Positions 31,375 through 41,562 are shown, counted from the stretch's first letter. The stretch: DNA of 64,000 nt from JBQLZO01 sp052168315 (GCA_052168315.1 JBQLZO010000056.1:1-64000), one strand, 5' to 3'. The notes: generated by a model not told the origin, from the sequence alone. Translations and numbers: made by a program.

Positions 31375-32176
31375 GGATGGGTCTGGCCTTTCGTCGCCCA
31401 GGCGGTGCCGCGGGCGGTGGTGGGGGGGTGGGGCAAGCGGGGAGCCGCCGCCGCACCCGGCATACGGGCGGGTGATTGTTGCAAACCCGGTGCCATCCGC
31501 CCGGTTTGGGCGGGGGCGGTGGGGTCTGGAGCGATGGGTTGTACGGATCCGGACCGGGCACGATTCGGTCCGGAAAGCCGGTCTTGGGAGGACAATGGGG
31601 GTTTGCACGCAACCGTCCTAAGTCGTGTGCGAACAATGGTTTGCGGAGCGATTCGCGGGTCCCCGGGTCCGAAACGCCTCCCCCGATGCCCCTGACCGGG
31701 GCGCATCCGCCTGCCAGCGGGCCTGAGAGCCTGCCGGGATGGCGGGACCTCCCGGTCCGGGCATCGCAGGAGCGGACCCATCCCGCATCGGCGGGGAGGA
31801 AGAGATGGGGAGAGCGGGGCGGCGGGGGCGATCGGGGTCGGGGCGGGGTGTGGCGCTGGAGACCGCGGGCGCACAGCCCGTCGCCCCAGCGTCCGCATAT
31901 GGCCCGAGCCCACCGGACCAGACCGCGCACCCCTCGCACGCCACCCGTGCCGGGGGTGCTTCTGTGTGCGTGGGCTTGCGGATCGTCCGCTGGTACGCAC
32001 GCTTGATGGTGAGAGAGCGCGTGGGCGTGCCGCCGGGCCGGCGAGGGAACGGGCCCGGCGGGTGAGAGGACTCGCTCGTTCGATGCGCCGGCACAGGGGC
32101 ATCGGACGCGGGGCGGGCGAATGCAGGGGAGCTCAGCAATCTCCGGGCACGACCCGGGCAACGGAAGAGGTGCGCG
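31375..32176. other. 802-nt spacer without a convincing gene
   Basis: Divergent region between htpX (minus) and a secreted protein gene (plus), so it should contain promoters for both. I see a G-rich run near 31419-31434. Two similar blocks lie near 31591 (ACAATGGGGGTTTGCACG) and 31634 (ACAATGGTTTGCGG), an imperfect direct repeat. A 108-codon frame at 31739-32065 has low-complexity sequence and is not supported. The GGAAGAGG at 32163-32170 belongs to the next gene. Confidence 0.4.
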
Positions 32177-33493
32177 ATGCATCGTCCGAGGATTTCGCAT
32201 GGACATGGCGGGCCCGCGAGGGCCCGCGCCGAAGCGCTGCCGGTCCCCGGCGATCGGGATACGGGCGTCGATGCGTCGCGCATCGCGCTGGTCGCGCCGT
32301 GGGTGGGCATCGCGTCGATGGCGCTCGCCGCGGCGTGCGGGACCCCGAGCGCGTTCGGGCAGGTGGGCACGCAGCCCATCCCGCTGTCGTGGACGCTGGC
32401 CAGCGCGGATGGCGATGAGGAGACGCTGCTCGATGTTCCGTCGATGTTCGCGCGGGCGACGCCGACCGATCGCTGGCTGCGCAACCTCGACCTGGACCGG
32501 AAACTCGACACGGACACTTCGGAGCGCCTGCGGCAGGCGGAGCTGATCGAGAGCGCCCGCAGCACCGAGCCCGCGCCGCCGGCGCCCGCCGAGCCGATGG
32601 GCTCAGGACAGCGCGGCGCGGCCGAGGTGCGGTACACCGAGGACTTCGAAGACGGCCCGCCCGGCCAGGAGTGGTCCGTGGGCGATCTGAACGCGATGGG
32701 CGGTCTCTCGCGCTTCGCCGGGCCATTCAGGGTCTCGACGCAGACGCTGCGCCTGCGCGTGGAGCCGGGCAAGCCGCACACGGTGCAGTTCGATCTGTAT
32801 GTGATCGGCGGGACGATGCTCCCGCAGGATGTCTCGGACATGTTCCGCGTGATGGTCAACGGCGTGCCGGTGTTCGATGAGCCCGTATTCGCGATCCGCG
32901 AGGCCAACGCGCGCCTCAACGCCGAACGCCCCGACTTCGACCAGCGCATTATCGCCAATGTGGTGCTCCCGTTCACCTCCGACATCGAGATCGTCGAGCT
33001 GTCGTTCGGGCTCGCCGATCATGGCGGTCACGGCGGCGAGGTGTGGGGCATCGACAATGTCATCGTCGATGAGACGACCAACGGCTCCGGCGGCGCCAGC
33101 GCCGGCGGGGTGCGTCAGGCGTACGACTCGGCCCGGTGGGGCTTCGGCGGCCGCGCTTCGCGCGGCGGTGCGCCGGGCGGTCCCGGCTTCTCGTCCGGTC
33201 GCGGCGGCGGGGGTGGTGGCGGCGGAGGAGGCGGCGGTGGTCGGCGTGGCGGCTTCACGCCACCGGGCGATGGGCCGGGCGATGAGCCGAGCCCGCCCGG
33301 CGACAACCCGCCCCCGACCGACCCGCCCGGCGATGATCCCACACCGCCGCCCTCCGATCCGGACCCGGATCCGACTCCTCCCGATCGCCCGGACCTCCCG
33401 AAGAACGATCCGCCCGTTCCGGGCCCCGGCACGGTGCTGATGTTCTCACTGGGCGGGCTGGCCGCGGCCCGGCGCGGACGCCGAGCCGAATGA
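32177..33493 (+). CDS. Secreted protein with exosortase-type C-terminal sorting tail
   Basis: A 438-residue protein. A hydrophobic export helix lies at about residues 36-58 (VAPWVGIASMALAAACG). A jelly-roll-like domain (about 155-290: PHTVQFDLYVIGG, NRVMVNG-type strands, EVWGIDNVIVDE) resembles lectin or carbohydrate-binding folds. A Gly-rich run of about 13 Gly and a Pro/Asp-rich stretch follow. The C-terminal tail PVPGPGTVLMFSLGGLAAAR then ends RRGRR. A Pro-Gly motif, a short hydrophobic segment and a basic end match the layout of PEP-CTERM-like sorting signals processed by exosortase. GGAAGAGG at 32163-32170 sets the start. Confidence 0.75.
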   Translation: MHRPRISHGHGGPARARAEALPVPGDRDTGVDASRIALVAPWVGIASMALAAACGTPSAFGQVGTQPIPLSWTLASADGDEETLLDVPSMFARATPTDRWLRNLDLDRKLDTDTSERLRQAELIESARSTEPAPPAPAEPMGSGQRGAAEVRYTEDFEDGPPGQEWSVGDLNAMGGLSRFAGPFRVSTQTLRLRVEPGKPHTVQFDLYVIGGTMLPQDVSDMFRVMVNGVPVFDEPVFAIREANARLNAERPDFDQRIIANVVLPFTSDIEIVELSFGLADHGGHGGEVWGIDNVIVDETTNGSGGASAGGVRQAYDSARWGFGGRASRGGAPGGPGFSSGRGGGGGGGGGGGGGRRGGFTPPGDGPGDEPSPPGDNPPPTDPPGDDPTPPPSDPDPDPTPPDRPDLPKNDPPVPGPGTVLMFSLGGLAAARRGRRAE

Positions 33494-33672
33494 GTGATCC
33501 GCGGTCCGCGGGGCGCGGGCATGCGGCCCTCCCAAGCGGGGGGATCCCCGGCGGTTCGTGCCGGGTGTGGGCGGGCGCTGGGCCCGAAGGTCGATGATCT
33601 CCGCGACCCCCAGCGCCGCCGGCGCGCGCCCGATGCGCGCGCCGGGCGTGCCGGGCCCGCGGGAGCGATGGC

Positions 33673-36525
33673 GTGGTGCGACCAGGAATCGCGAGAGCGC
33701 GTGAGGCGAAGGCCCGCCCGGCGGCGTCGGGCGCGTCCGGCCCAACGACGGCGCGCAGCCCATCCGGGCGTCCGTTCGCGGCGCTGGCGCTGGCGATGTC
33801 GCTGGGCGGCGCTGCGCCCGCGCTGGCCCAGATGCCCGACGATCTCGCCGATGCGGGGCGCGGCGATGCGATGCCCAGCGCGATCGAGCGCCCGTCTGGC
33901 TCGGAGCGCCTCGTGCGCTTGTGGGACTTCGAGGACCGGGCCACGCACCGCGAGCCGATCCCCGAGGAGTGGTTCCGCGACCAGCATGTGCACGGGCGGC
34001 TCGCGTTCGGGATCATCGACCGGGAGGGGCGGGAGCGCCCCGGCTTCCCGCCGTGGAACCGCGCCGAGTACTCCGATGCGATGTCGTACTCGGGTGCGTG
34101 GAGCATGTCGCTCCCCACCCGCGGCGGCTCGACCGCGCTGACGCTGAGCCGCTCGGTGCTCAGCGTGTTCGATGGATCGGACTACCTGGTGACCGGGATG
34201 GTGCGCACGGCCGGGTTCCGGCACGCCCGCGCGCGGATCGTGGTGCGGATGCTCGACATCGATCGGATGCTCATCGACCGCGCCGAGTTCACCAGCGAGC
34301 CGATGATCTCGGAGGATGGGTGGCAGCGGCTGAGCGTCGGCGTGGACGCCACGCCCGGCGCGGTGTGGATGCAGATCGAGCTGCAGGCGCTGCAGCCGAG
34401 CGAGTGGCGCGGCCAGGACATGGATGAGAAGGTCCGCGAGCTGCTCCCGCAGGACTTCGAGGGCGCTGCGCACTTCGACGACCTGGCGGTGTACCAGCTC
34501 CCCCGCGTGGAGTTGGAGGTGCTCGGCCAGTGGCCGGTCGCGGGCTCGACGGAGCCGCCGACGCTGACGGTGGCCCTGCGTGACCAGGCCGGCGAGGCGC
34601 TGCGGGCGCGGCTCCGCGTGTTCGGGCTCGACGGCGTGCTCGTTGATGAGCGCGTGCTCGAGACCCCGCTGGACCTGACGCCCATCGCGTGGCACCCGGC
34701 GCTCCCGGGGTACGGGTGGTACCGGGCCGAGGCGGCGATCCTCAACGATGTGGGGATCGTCGGATTCGCGGAAGCGTCGTTCGGATGGACCCCGCCGGGG
34801 CGCGAGATGTCGGCGCAGTCGCGGACGCCGTTCGGGATCGTGATCGATGGCGTGGACTCGGCGGTGCTGGCGACGACGCCTCCGATGGTGCGGGCTTCCG
34901 GGGCCGGCTCGGCCTCGCTGCAGGCGTGGGGCGATGACTCGACGGTGCCCGACCCGGACCACCTGCGCGCCGCGATCGAGCGGCTCAGCGCCGATGGTGT
35001 CGAGCTGACCATGGTGCTCGCGGGCGTGCCGACGGGCATTGCCGCGCAGGCCGGCGTCGATCGGAACGCGGTGCTGCAATTGCTGGCCGACACGCCGCCG
35101 GAGGGCTGGCTGGGCGCGCTCCGCCCGCTGCTGGCGACCTTCGGCGAGCGGATCCGCCGCTGGCAGGTCGGGCGCGCCGGAGATGCGTCCGCGTGGGAGC
35201 GTCCCGATCTCGAGCAGGCGGTGGCCAGCGTGCACGAGGTGCTCCGCAGGCTGATCCCGCGCCCGATGGTGGTGCTCCCCGGGCCCGGCTCGGTCGATGC
35301 CACGATTCCCGCCGGGCGAACGCCCATCGCCGATCAGTCGGAGCCGTCGATGCTGCTCGAGTACGGCGTGCCCGAGGCTTCGATCGGCGAGCAGGTCCGC
35401 GCGTGGTCGTCATGGGCCGCGCCGGCGGTCGTGATCGAGCCGCTGCCCGAGTCGGTGTTCGGGCAGCGCTCGCGCGTGCTCGCCATGGCGCGCCGCGCGG
35501 TGCTGGCGCTGGAGGGCGGCGCGGCCAAGGTCTCGGTCGTCCGCCCGTGGCAGGTCGAGCCGCGCACGCGGCGCGATGACCTCGTGCTCCCCATGCCCGA
35601 GATGGTCGCCATGCGCCGGCTCGTCGATGAGCTCTCGGGCAAGACCGCGTCCGTGCGCCTGCCGCTCGGCGAGGGCGTGGTCGGCGTGCTGTTCGAGGAT
35701 GAGCGCAGCGCCACCCTCGTGGCGTGGAGCATGGGCGGCGATCCGGACAAGAGCGTGCTCGATGGGTACCTCGGCGATGGCCCGATCGTTGCGCGCGATC
35801 TGTGGGGCAACGAGTCGGGGCAGGTCAGCGCCGGCGAGCCGGTCGAACTCACGCTCACCGAGGTGCCGCTGTTCCTGCGCGGCGTCGATCCGCGCATCGT
35901 CAGGCTCCGGGCGGGCATCGACTTCCAGCCGCGCCGCCTCTCGACCCGCGGCGCGCTGATCGCCGGCGAGGTCACGCTCGTCAATCCGTTCCAGGGGCAG
36001 ATCACCGGACGCCTCCGCATGACCCATCCGGATGCGTGGGACCTGCGCCCGCAGATCATCGAGTTCGCCATCGAGGAGGGCGGGACGACGACCATCCCGG
36101 TCGAGCTGCGGATCGGCGTGGCCGAGCTCTCCGGCGACCGCGAGCTGACGCTGGAGGTCGAGGCGATCGCCGATCGTCGATACCCGCCGGTGCTCGCGCC
36201 GATCGAGGTGCAGGTCGGGCTCCCGAACCTGCATGTGCTCCCGATGTACCGGCTCGTCCGATCGCCCGCAGGGCGGCTGGACCTCATCGTCGAGGCGATG
36301 ATCACGAACATGGGCGAGCGCCCGGTCTCGTGCTCGATCACGGTCCTCGCGCCGGGGTTCGCATCGGAGAAAGCCCCGCTCTCCGGGCTGCTCCCGGGGC
36401 AGGTCGCGATCCGTCGCTTCAGCTTCCCAGATGGCGGGCGCACCCTCCCCGGGCGCACGGCCTACATCAGCCTCCGCGAGACCGATGGCAACGACCGACT
36501 GAATGTCGAACTGCCCATCCACTGA
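33673..36525 (+). CDS. Large secreted protein of unknown function
   Basis: 950 residues, probably exported. After an Arg-rich N-terminus comes a hydrophobic stretch (FAALALAMSLGGAAPALAQ, cleavage likely near residue 52). Residues about 75-275 look like a beta-sandwich (VRLWDFEDRATH; AYSGAWSMSLPT type; GFRHARARIVVRMLD). Residues about 400-600 alternate helices and strands in a manner suggesting a TIM-barrel, as in glycoside hydrolases (SADGVELTMVLAGVPTG). The last third is beta-rich and Ig-like. I do not recognise a catalytic motif. GTG 33673 with GGGAG upstream is the likely start. It follows another secreted protein gene by 180 nt and may be co-transcribed. Confidence 0.7.
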   Translation: MVRPGIARAREAKARPAASGASGPTTARSPSGRPFAALALAMSLGGAAPALAQMPDDLADAGRGDAMPSAIERPSGSERLVRLWDFEDRATHREPIPEEWFRDQHVHGRLAFGIIDREGRERPGFPPWNRAEYSDAMSYSGAWSMSLPTRGGSTALTLSRSVLSVFDGSDYLVTGMVRTAGFRHARARIVVRMLDIDRMLIDRAEFTSEPMISEDGWQRLSVGVDATPGAVWMQIELQALQPSEWRGQDMDEKVRELLPQDFEGAAHFDDLAVYQLPRVELEVLGQWPVAGSTEPPTLTVALRDQAGEALRARLRVFGLDGVLVDERVLETPLDLTPIAWHPALPGYGWYRAEAAILNDVGIVGFAEASFGWTPPGREMSAQSRTPFGIVIDGVDSAVLATTPPMVRASGAGSASLQAWGDDSTVPDPDHLRAAIERLSADGVELTMVLAGVPTGIAAQAGVDRNAVLQLLADTPPEGWLGALRPLLATFGERIRRWQVGRAGDASAWERPDLEQAVASVHEVLRRLIPRPMVVLPGPGSVDATIPAGRTPIADQSEPSMLLEYGVPEASIGEQVRAWSSWAAPAVVIEPLPESVFGQRSRVLAMARRAVLALEGGAAKVSVVRPWQVEPRTRRDDLVLPMPEMVAMRRLVDELSGKTASVRLPLGEGVVGVLFEDERSATLVAWSMGGDPDKSVLDGYLGDGPIVARDLWGNESGQVSAGEPVELTLTEVPLFLRGVDPRIVRLRAGIDFQPRRLSTRGALIAGEVTLVNPFQGQITGRLRMTHPDAWDLRPQIIEFAIEEGGTTTIPVELRIGVAELSGDRELTLEVEAIADRRYPPVLAPIEVQVGLPNLHVLPMYRLVRSPAGRLDLIVEAMITNMGERPVSCSITVLAPGFASEKAPLSGLLPGQVAIRRFSFPDGGRTLPGRTAYISLRETDGNDRLNVELPIH

Positions 36526-36731
36526 CCGGGGCGGCGCGGGCCGTGTTTCCAGTGCCGATCGCGCTGTCGTTCCGGCGTGATGCCATGCGCTCCGCGTGCT
36601 TGACAGAGTGCGAACATCCCGCCGGGATCGCCGGAATCGGTGCGGTTTGTGCGGTGCCTTCTCCGGGATGTCGGGTATGTTGGGATGGGCCCTCGACCCG
36701 GGCGGCGGCGGTGGCACAAAGGAGTTGCATC

Positions 36732-38330
36732 ATGCGCGATCGGCATCGCATTGTGGGCATGGGCGTGGGCGGCGCGATGGCGTTGGGACTGGCGGCGGCG
36801 TCTGAGGCGATGGGCGGCACGCCGTGCGATCCCGAGTGGGTCTGCTTCGAGGAGCAGTCGGATGCGCGGATCGCCGCGCCCGATGATCTCGTGCTCGCCG
36901 ATCAGGCCCAGAAGGCCTACGCGTGGGGCGATGTCAACAACGATGGCCTGGTCGATCTGGTCATCGTGCGCAAGCAGCCATGGACCAACGCGGGCAAGCG
37001 CACCAATGTGCTGCTGATCAACGAGGGCGGCGTGCTGGTGGACCGCACCGCCGAGTACGCCGCCGCCACCGACCACGCGACCGACCTGGGATTCCTCACG
37101 CCGACCAACGAGCGCGATGTCGTGATCGCCGATGTGAACAACGACGGCTGGCCCGACATCGTCACCGCGACCTACTCGCTGGCGCCGGAGATCGACGAGC
37201 CGAAGCATGTCTCGCACCCCCGCGTGTACATCAACCTCGGCGCCGATGGGAACGGCGACTGGCTCGGCTTCCGGTACGAGGTCGACCGGTTCCCGCAGAT
37301 GCACCCGTTCGCCGATCCGCGGTTCTACTCCGTCACCGCGGCGGATGTGAACGCCGATGGCTTCGCGGACCTGTACTTCACCGATGGTGATTTCGGGTTC
37401 CCCGCCTCGGCGGTCGACTTCGACGACCGGGTCTTCCTGAACGATGGCACCGGGCACTTCTTCGACGCCACCGGCACGCTGCTCCCACCGGCCTTCACCG
37501 GCCCGGGCGAGGGGACCCGCGGCGGCGCGGCCGACTTCAACGCCGACGGCACGCTCGACCTGTACAAGGTCAACGCGGTGTTCTCGCCCATCGCGGTGCA
37601 GATCCTCTACGCCGAGCCGGATCCCGGCCCGCTGTTCGATCCGCTGGTGCAGATGCTCTCGCAGGGGACCGTGCCCACCTCCGTGCTCGCGAGCGATCTG
37701 AACAACGACGGGTTCCCCGACCTCGTGCTCACCGACGATGGCGCCGATCGGTACCTGCTCAACCAGGGCGTGGACGCGCAGACGGGGCGGGCCTCGTTCA
37801 TCCCGCTGATCTTCGAGCACTCGAGCGGGTCGGACCAGGGCTTCGGCGGGCGTGGCGTGGCGGGCGACCTCGACAACGACGGCTGGACCGATGTGCTGAT
37901 CGCCGATGTCGATTTCGAGATCCCGGGGTGCCAGCGCCGCGCGGCGATCTATCGCAACCTCGGCGATGCGCCGCTCGTCACCCTCCGCGAGGAGGTCGTG
38001 GGAGCGCAGACGACCGGGCGGGTCGCCTGCATCTCCGCGGAACTGCTCCGCGGGACCTACACGATCGCGCTGCTGGACATCGATGGCGATGGCTGGCTCG
38101 ACATCGTCGCCGGACAGTGCACCGGCACCCACGTGTTCATGAACACGGGCGGCGCACGCGCCGCGTGCCCGGGCGATCTGGACGCCAACGGCGTGGTGAA
38201 CTCGGACGACCTGGGCATCCTGCTCTCGGCATTCGCGAACAATGTGTGCGGCGACATCGATGGCGATGGCGCCACCGATTCGGACGACCTGGGGCTCATG
38301 CTCAGCGCCATCGGGACCGCCTGCCCCTGA
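36732..38330 (+). CDS. Secreted FG-GAP/VCBS repeat protein with dockerin-like C-terminus
   Basis: A 532-residue protein. The start is set by AAAGGAG at 36718-36724 before ATG 36732. A signal peptide (MGVGGAMALGLAAASEAMG) is followed by seven calcium-binding DxNxDGxxD blades, for example GDVNNDGLVDLVI, ADVNNDGWPDIVT, SDLNNDGFPDLVL and LDIDGDGWLDIVA. These form an integrin-alpha-like beta-propeller. Two dockerin-like repeats close the protein (DLDANGVVNSDDLGILLSAF and DIDGDGATDSDDLGLMLSAI). Such proteins act at the cell surface in adhesion or matrix binding. One of the few ACGT tetranucleotides is at 38131. Confidence 0.9.
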   Translation: MRDRHRIVGMGVGGAMALGLAAASEAMGGTPCDPEWVCFEEQSDARIAAPDDLVLADQAQKAYAWGDVNNDGLVDLVIVRKQPWTNAGKRTNVLLINEGGVLVDRTAEYAAATDHATDLGFLTPTNERDVVIADVNNDGWPDIVTATYSLAPEIDEPKHVSHPRVYINLGADGNGDWLGFRYEVDRFPQMHPFADPRFYSVTAADVNADGFADLYFTDGDFGFPASAVDFDDRVFLNDGTGHFFDATGTLLPPAFTGPGEGTRGGAADFNADGTLDLYKVNAVFSPIAVQILYAEPDPGPLFDPLVQMLSQGTVPTSVLASDLNNDGFPDLVLTDDGADRYLLNQGVDAQTGRASFIPLIFEHSSGSDQGFGGRGVAGDLDNDGWTDVLIADVDFEIPGCQRRAAIYRNLGDAPLVTLREEVVGAQTTGRVACISAELLRGTYTIALLDIDGDGWLDIVAGQCTGTHVFMNTGGARAACPGDLDANGVVNSDDLGILLSAFANNVCGDIDGDGATDSDDLGLMLSAIGTACP

Positions 38331-38376
38331 CCCTCGCCGCTAGCCGGCTGCTCCCGCCCGATTCGCGCAGCGGGGC

Positions 38377-39819
38377 CTACACGCGCTTGAACGCGGCCAG
38401 CGTGCGATCGCGGGCCGCGGCGTGGTCCACGATCATCTCCGGGTAGTCCACTTTGTCGAACAGCCCGCCGGACCACTTGCCCGGATCGTGGATGGTCTTG
38501 GCATCCAGCGAGCGGAGCTCGGGCACCCAGCGGCGGATGTACTCGCCCTCGGGATCGAAGCGCTGCGACTGGGTGATGGGGTTGAAGATGCGGAAGTACG
38601 GCTGCGCATCGGTGCCGGTGGAGGCCGACCACTGCCACCCGCCGTTGTTGGAGGCCAGGTCGCCATCGACGAGCAGGTTCATGAAGTGCCGCTCGCCCCA
38701 CCACCACGGCAGGAACAGGTCCTTGGTCAGGAACATCGCCACGATCATGCGGACGCGGTTGTGCATCCAGCCGGTGGCGCGGAGCTGCCGCATGCCCGCA
38801 TCCACGATCGGGTACCCCGTGCGACCCTGCTGCCACGCCTCGAAGTCCTTGGTCGACTGGCTCCAGTCAATCGCATCGTACTCCGTGCGGAAGTTCTGAC
38901 CGCGTGAGACCCGCGGGAAGCCGACCAGGATGTGCTTGTAGAACTCACGCCAGACCAGCTCATCGCACCAGGTGGACGGGCCCACCTTCCCGCCGCCGAT
39001 CCGCCCGTCATTGGCTTCCATGCTCGCGGCCACGCACTGCCTCGGCGAGATCGCGCCCACCGCGAGGTAAGGCGACATGGCCGAGGTGCCATCCACGCTC
39101 GGCGTGTCGCGGGCGTCCTTGTAGTCCATGATGTGGTGCTTCGTGAACCGCGTGAGCCGTCGCTTGGCCTCCGCCTCGCCCGCGGGCCAGTGCTTCGGGT
39201 CGATCTCGGGTTTCAGCCCCTTGGCCTCGCCCGGCACGGCGTCCGCATCGCACGCCATCTCGGGCTGCTTCTTCGGGTCCGCGTGGATGGCCGCGACGCC
39301 GCCGGCGTTCATGCCGCCGAGTTCATCGAACACCGCGTACCACCGGCGCTTGAACGGCGAGTACACCGTGTAGTACTTCCCCTCGCCCGTCCGCACGCTC
39401 CCCGGCTCCAGCACCACCTGGTCGGTGAAGCGGTGGACCTTGATCCTCGCGCCCTCGAACGCCTCGATCACCGCCGCATCCCGCTCCCGCTCGTTCCACT
39501 CGTACTCATCGTTGAGGTACAGCGCATCGCAGTCGTGCTCCCTGGCGACAGCGCGGAGCACCTTCGGCACGCCGTCGAAGGTCGGGCACTCCCGGATCAG
39601 CAGCCCGATGTTCTTGGTCTTCAGCCGCTCGGACAGGTCCGCCAGCGTCCGCAGCAGGAAGTCCACCTTGTTCCCACCCCAGTCGTGCGCATCCTTCCAC
39701 TGCTTCGGGCAGATGATGAACACCGCGACGACGCCCCGGGTCGCGATCTCGGTCGCGGCGCGGAGTGCCGCGTTGTCGGCGGTGCGGAGGTCGGATCGGA
39801 ACCAGACGAGCGGACGCAT
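38377..39819 (-). CDS. phrB: Deoxyribodipyrimidine photolyase, class I
   Basis: Repairs cyclobutane pyrimidine dimers using light and FAD. The 480-residue length is typical. The N-terminal antenna-binding domain starts PLVWFRSDLRTADNAAL. The FAD domain has WREFYKHILVGFP, the signature TGYPIVDAGMRQLRATGWMH, and NNGGWQWSASTGTDAQPYFR. CAGGAG six bases before the ATG supports the start. It is the last of seven genes on this strand, 93 nt after the iron-sulfur photolyase, so both photolyases are probably co-expressed. Confidence 0.95.
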   Translation of the reverse strand: MRPLVWFRSDLRTADNAALRAATEIATRGVVAVFIICPKQWKDAHDWGGNKVDFLLRTLADLSERLKTKNIGLLIRECPTFDGVPKVLRAVAREHDCDALYLNDEYEWNERERDAAVIEAFEGARIKVHRFTDQVVLEPGSVRTGEGKYYTVYSPFKRRWYAVFDELGGMNAGGVAAIHADPKKQPEMACDADAVPGEAKGLKPEIDPKHWPAGEAEAKRRLTRFTKHHIMDYKDARDTPSVDGTSAMSPYLAVGAISPRQCVAASMEANDGRIGGGKVGPSTWCDELVWREFYKHILVGFPRVSRGQNFRTEYDAIDWSQSTKDFEAWQQGRTGYPIVDAGMRQLRATGWMHNRVRMIVAMFLTKDLFLPWWWGERHFMNLLVDGDLASNNGGWQWSASTGTDAQPYFRIFNPITQSQRFDPEGEYIRRWVPELRSLDAKTIHDPGKWSGGLFDKVDYPEMIVDHAAARDRTLAAFKRV

Positions 39820-39912
39820 GGGGGCTCCTGTCGTGGTGTGGCCGCGTGCCCCGCGGCGGAGGCGATGCAGGGTAGTGGGTGGGAACGAGGCGGCTTGATG
39901 CCCGCCGCGTGC

Positions 39913-41562
39913 TCAGGGCGATGGGTCCGGTTCGACGCCGTACCGTCGCCGGATCGCCTTCCCCTCCCGGGTAATCTCGGCCCTTTCTTGAGGCTTCATC
40001 CGCTCGACATGCTTCATGATCATCGCCATCCGGTTGTTTCCCGCGAACCGCTTCTCGTGGCGGATCAGGAAATCCCAGTAGAGCGTGTTGAACGGGCAGG
40101 CATCCTCGCCGGTCCGCTTGCCCTTGTCATACTTACAATGCTCGCAGTAGTTCGACATCGAATTGATGTACCGCGCAGAGCCAGCATAGGGCTTCGTGCC
40201 CACGACAGGTTCCCGGGTGACCTTGCCGTTCTTCGCCCGCACGCCATCGGCGTGCTGCGACATGCCCAGCGTGTTTGGCGTCGTCACCCAGTCCACCGCA
40301 TCGACATACATCGCGAGGAACCAGTCCGTGATCGCGCGCGGATGCACACCCGCCAGCAGCGCGAAGTTGCCCAGCACCATCAGCCTCGGGATGTGGTGCG
40401 AGAACCCATCCTCGATCACCGGCGACAGGCACTCTCTCATGCAGTTCATGTCCGTGGCGCCGGTCCAGTAGAACTCCGGCAGCGCGCCGTGCTGATCAAG
40501 AAAGTTCCGCTCGCCGTACTCCGGGCCCTCGTGCCAGTACACACCCCGGATAAACTCCCGCCACCCGATGATCTGCCGCACGAAGCCCTCCACGCTGTTC
40601 AGCGGCGCATCACCGGATTCGTGCGCGCGCAGCGCCTTCTCCACGCACTCCCGGGGGTTCAGGAGCTTGAGATTGAGCGCCGCGGCGATCAGCGAGTGGT
40701 ACAGGTACGGCTCCCCAGTCCACATCGCATCTTCATACCGCCCGAACCTCTCCAGCCGATGCTCGATGAAGTCATCGAGCGCCCGCAGCGCCTGCGCGCG
40801 CGTGACCGCCCAGCGGAAGTGGTCCGCCGAGCCATACCCACCGGGCCACGCCTCGCCGACCATCTCGATCACCCGCTGCGTGACCGCATCGGTCTGCGAC
40901 GTGTAGGGCTTCCTGACCCGGGGCGTGGACTTGAACGCCTCCCGGTTGTCGTGGTCGTAGTTCCACTTGCCCCCGACCGGATCCTTCCCGTTGGGCTCCA
41001 TCAGCACGCCCAGCCGCTTCCGCTGCCAGCGATAGAAGTGCTCCATCAGCACCGACTTCCGCCCATCCATCCACTCCGCGAACTCATCGATGCTCGTCAG
41101 GAAGTGCGTGTCCTCGTGGATGGTGATGGGGGTGCTCAAATCATCCTGCCACGCGTGCACCATCGCCATCACCCGGTGCTCGCCCGGCCAGGTGATGTGC
41201 ACATGCTCGGGCCCGAGCGTCTCCACCGCCCGCCGGAATTCGCTGTCAAACGAGTGCGTGTTGCCCGCATCGTCCAGCCGCACATACCGCACGCCGAACC
41301 CGCGATCCTCGATCAGCCCCAGCGCGAAGTGCCGCATCGCCGCGAGGAACTGGATCGTCCGCTGCCGCGACGATGGCACATGCTCGGCCTCCTGCTTCAC
41401 CTCCATCATCAGCACCATGTCGTGCTCGGCATCGAAGCCATCGAACGCCGGTGTATCGGTCGTCAGCTGGTCGCCGAACACCACCACGAGGTTCCGGCAC
41501 GATCGCCGGCGCTTGCCCGCGTCCAGCAGCCGCTCGGCCTCCTTCGCGCTCAACCCGCTCAT
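39913..41562 (-). CDS. Iron-sulfur bacterial cryptochrome/photolyase (FeS-BCP family)
   Basis: A 549-residue member of the FeS-BCP group, whose characterised members are (6-4) photolyases with a 4Fe-4S cluster and DMRL and FAD cofactors. The cluster cysteines are visible: C374 or C378 (NCMRECLSP), C473 and C476 (NYCEHCKYDKG), and C489 (DACPFNT). The 13-residue spacing to the last Cys matches known members. Other conserved parts are NLVVVFGDQL at the start, WREFIRGVYW, and FLIRHEKRFAGNNRM near the end. The ATG overlaps the preceding gene's stop by 4 nt (ATGA), implying coupling. One of the three ACGT sites found is at 40899. Confidence 0.93.
   Translation of the reverse strand: MSGLSAKEAERLLDAGKRRRSCRNLVVVFGDQLTTDTPAFDGFDAEHDMVLMMEVKQEAEHVPSSRQRTIQFLAAMRHFALGLIEDRGFGVRYVRLDDAGNTHSFDSEFRRAVETLGPEHVHITWPGEHRVMAMVHAWQDDLSTPITIHEDTHFLTSIDEFAEWMDGRKSVLMEHFYRWQRKRLGVLMEPNGKDPVGGKWNYDHDNREAFKSTPRVRKPYTSQTDAVTQRVIEMVGEAWPGGYGSADHFRWAVTRAQALRALDDFIEHRLERFGRYEDAMWTGEPYLYHSLIAAALNLKLLNPRECVEKALRAHESGDAPLNSVEGFVRQIIGWREFIRGVYWHEGPEYGERNFLDQHGALPEFYWTGATDMNCMRECLSPVIEDGFSHHIPRLMVLGNFALLAGVHPRAITDWFLAMYVDAVDWVTTPNTLGMSQHADGVRAKNGKVTREPVVGTKPYAGSARYINSMSNYCEHCKYDKGKRTGEDACPFNTLYWDFLIRHEKRFAGNNRMAMIMKHVERMKPQERAEITREGKAIRRRYGVEPDPSP

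Noticed and set aside
31739..32065. 108-codon plus-strand frame in the htpX upstream spacer
   Set aside because: Gly/Arg/Ala-rich without a fold-like pattern; composition is what random GC-rich DNA gives.
36600..36605. Perfect TTGACA as a -35 box before the FG-GAP gene
   Set aside because: No -10-like hexamer at 16-18 nt downstream, so it is probably chance.
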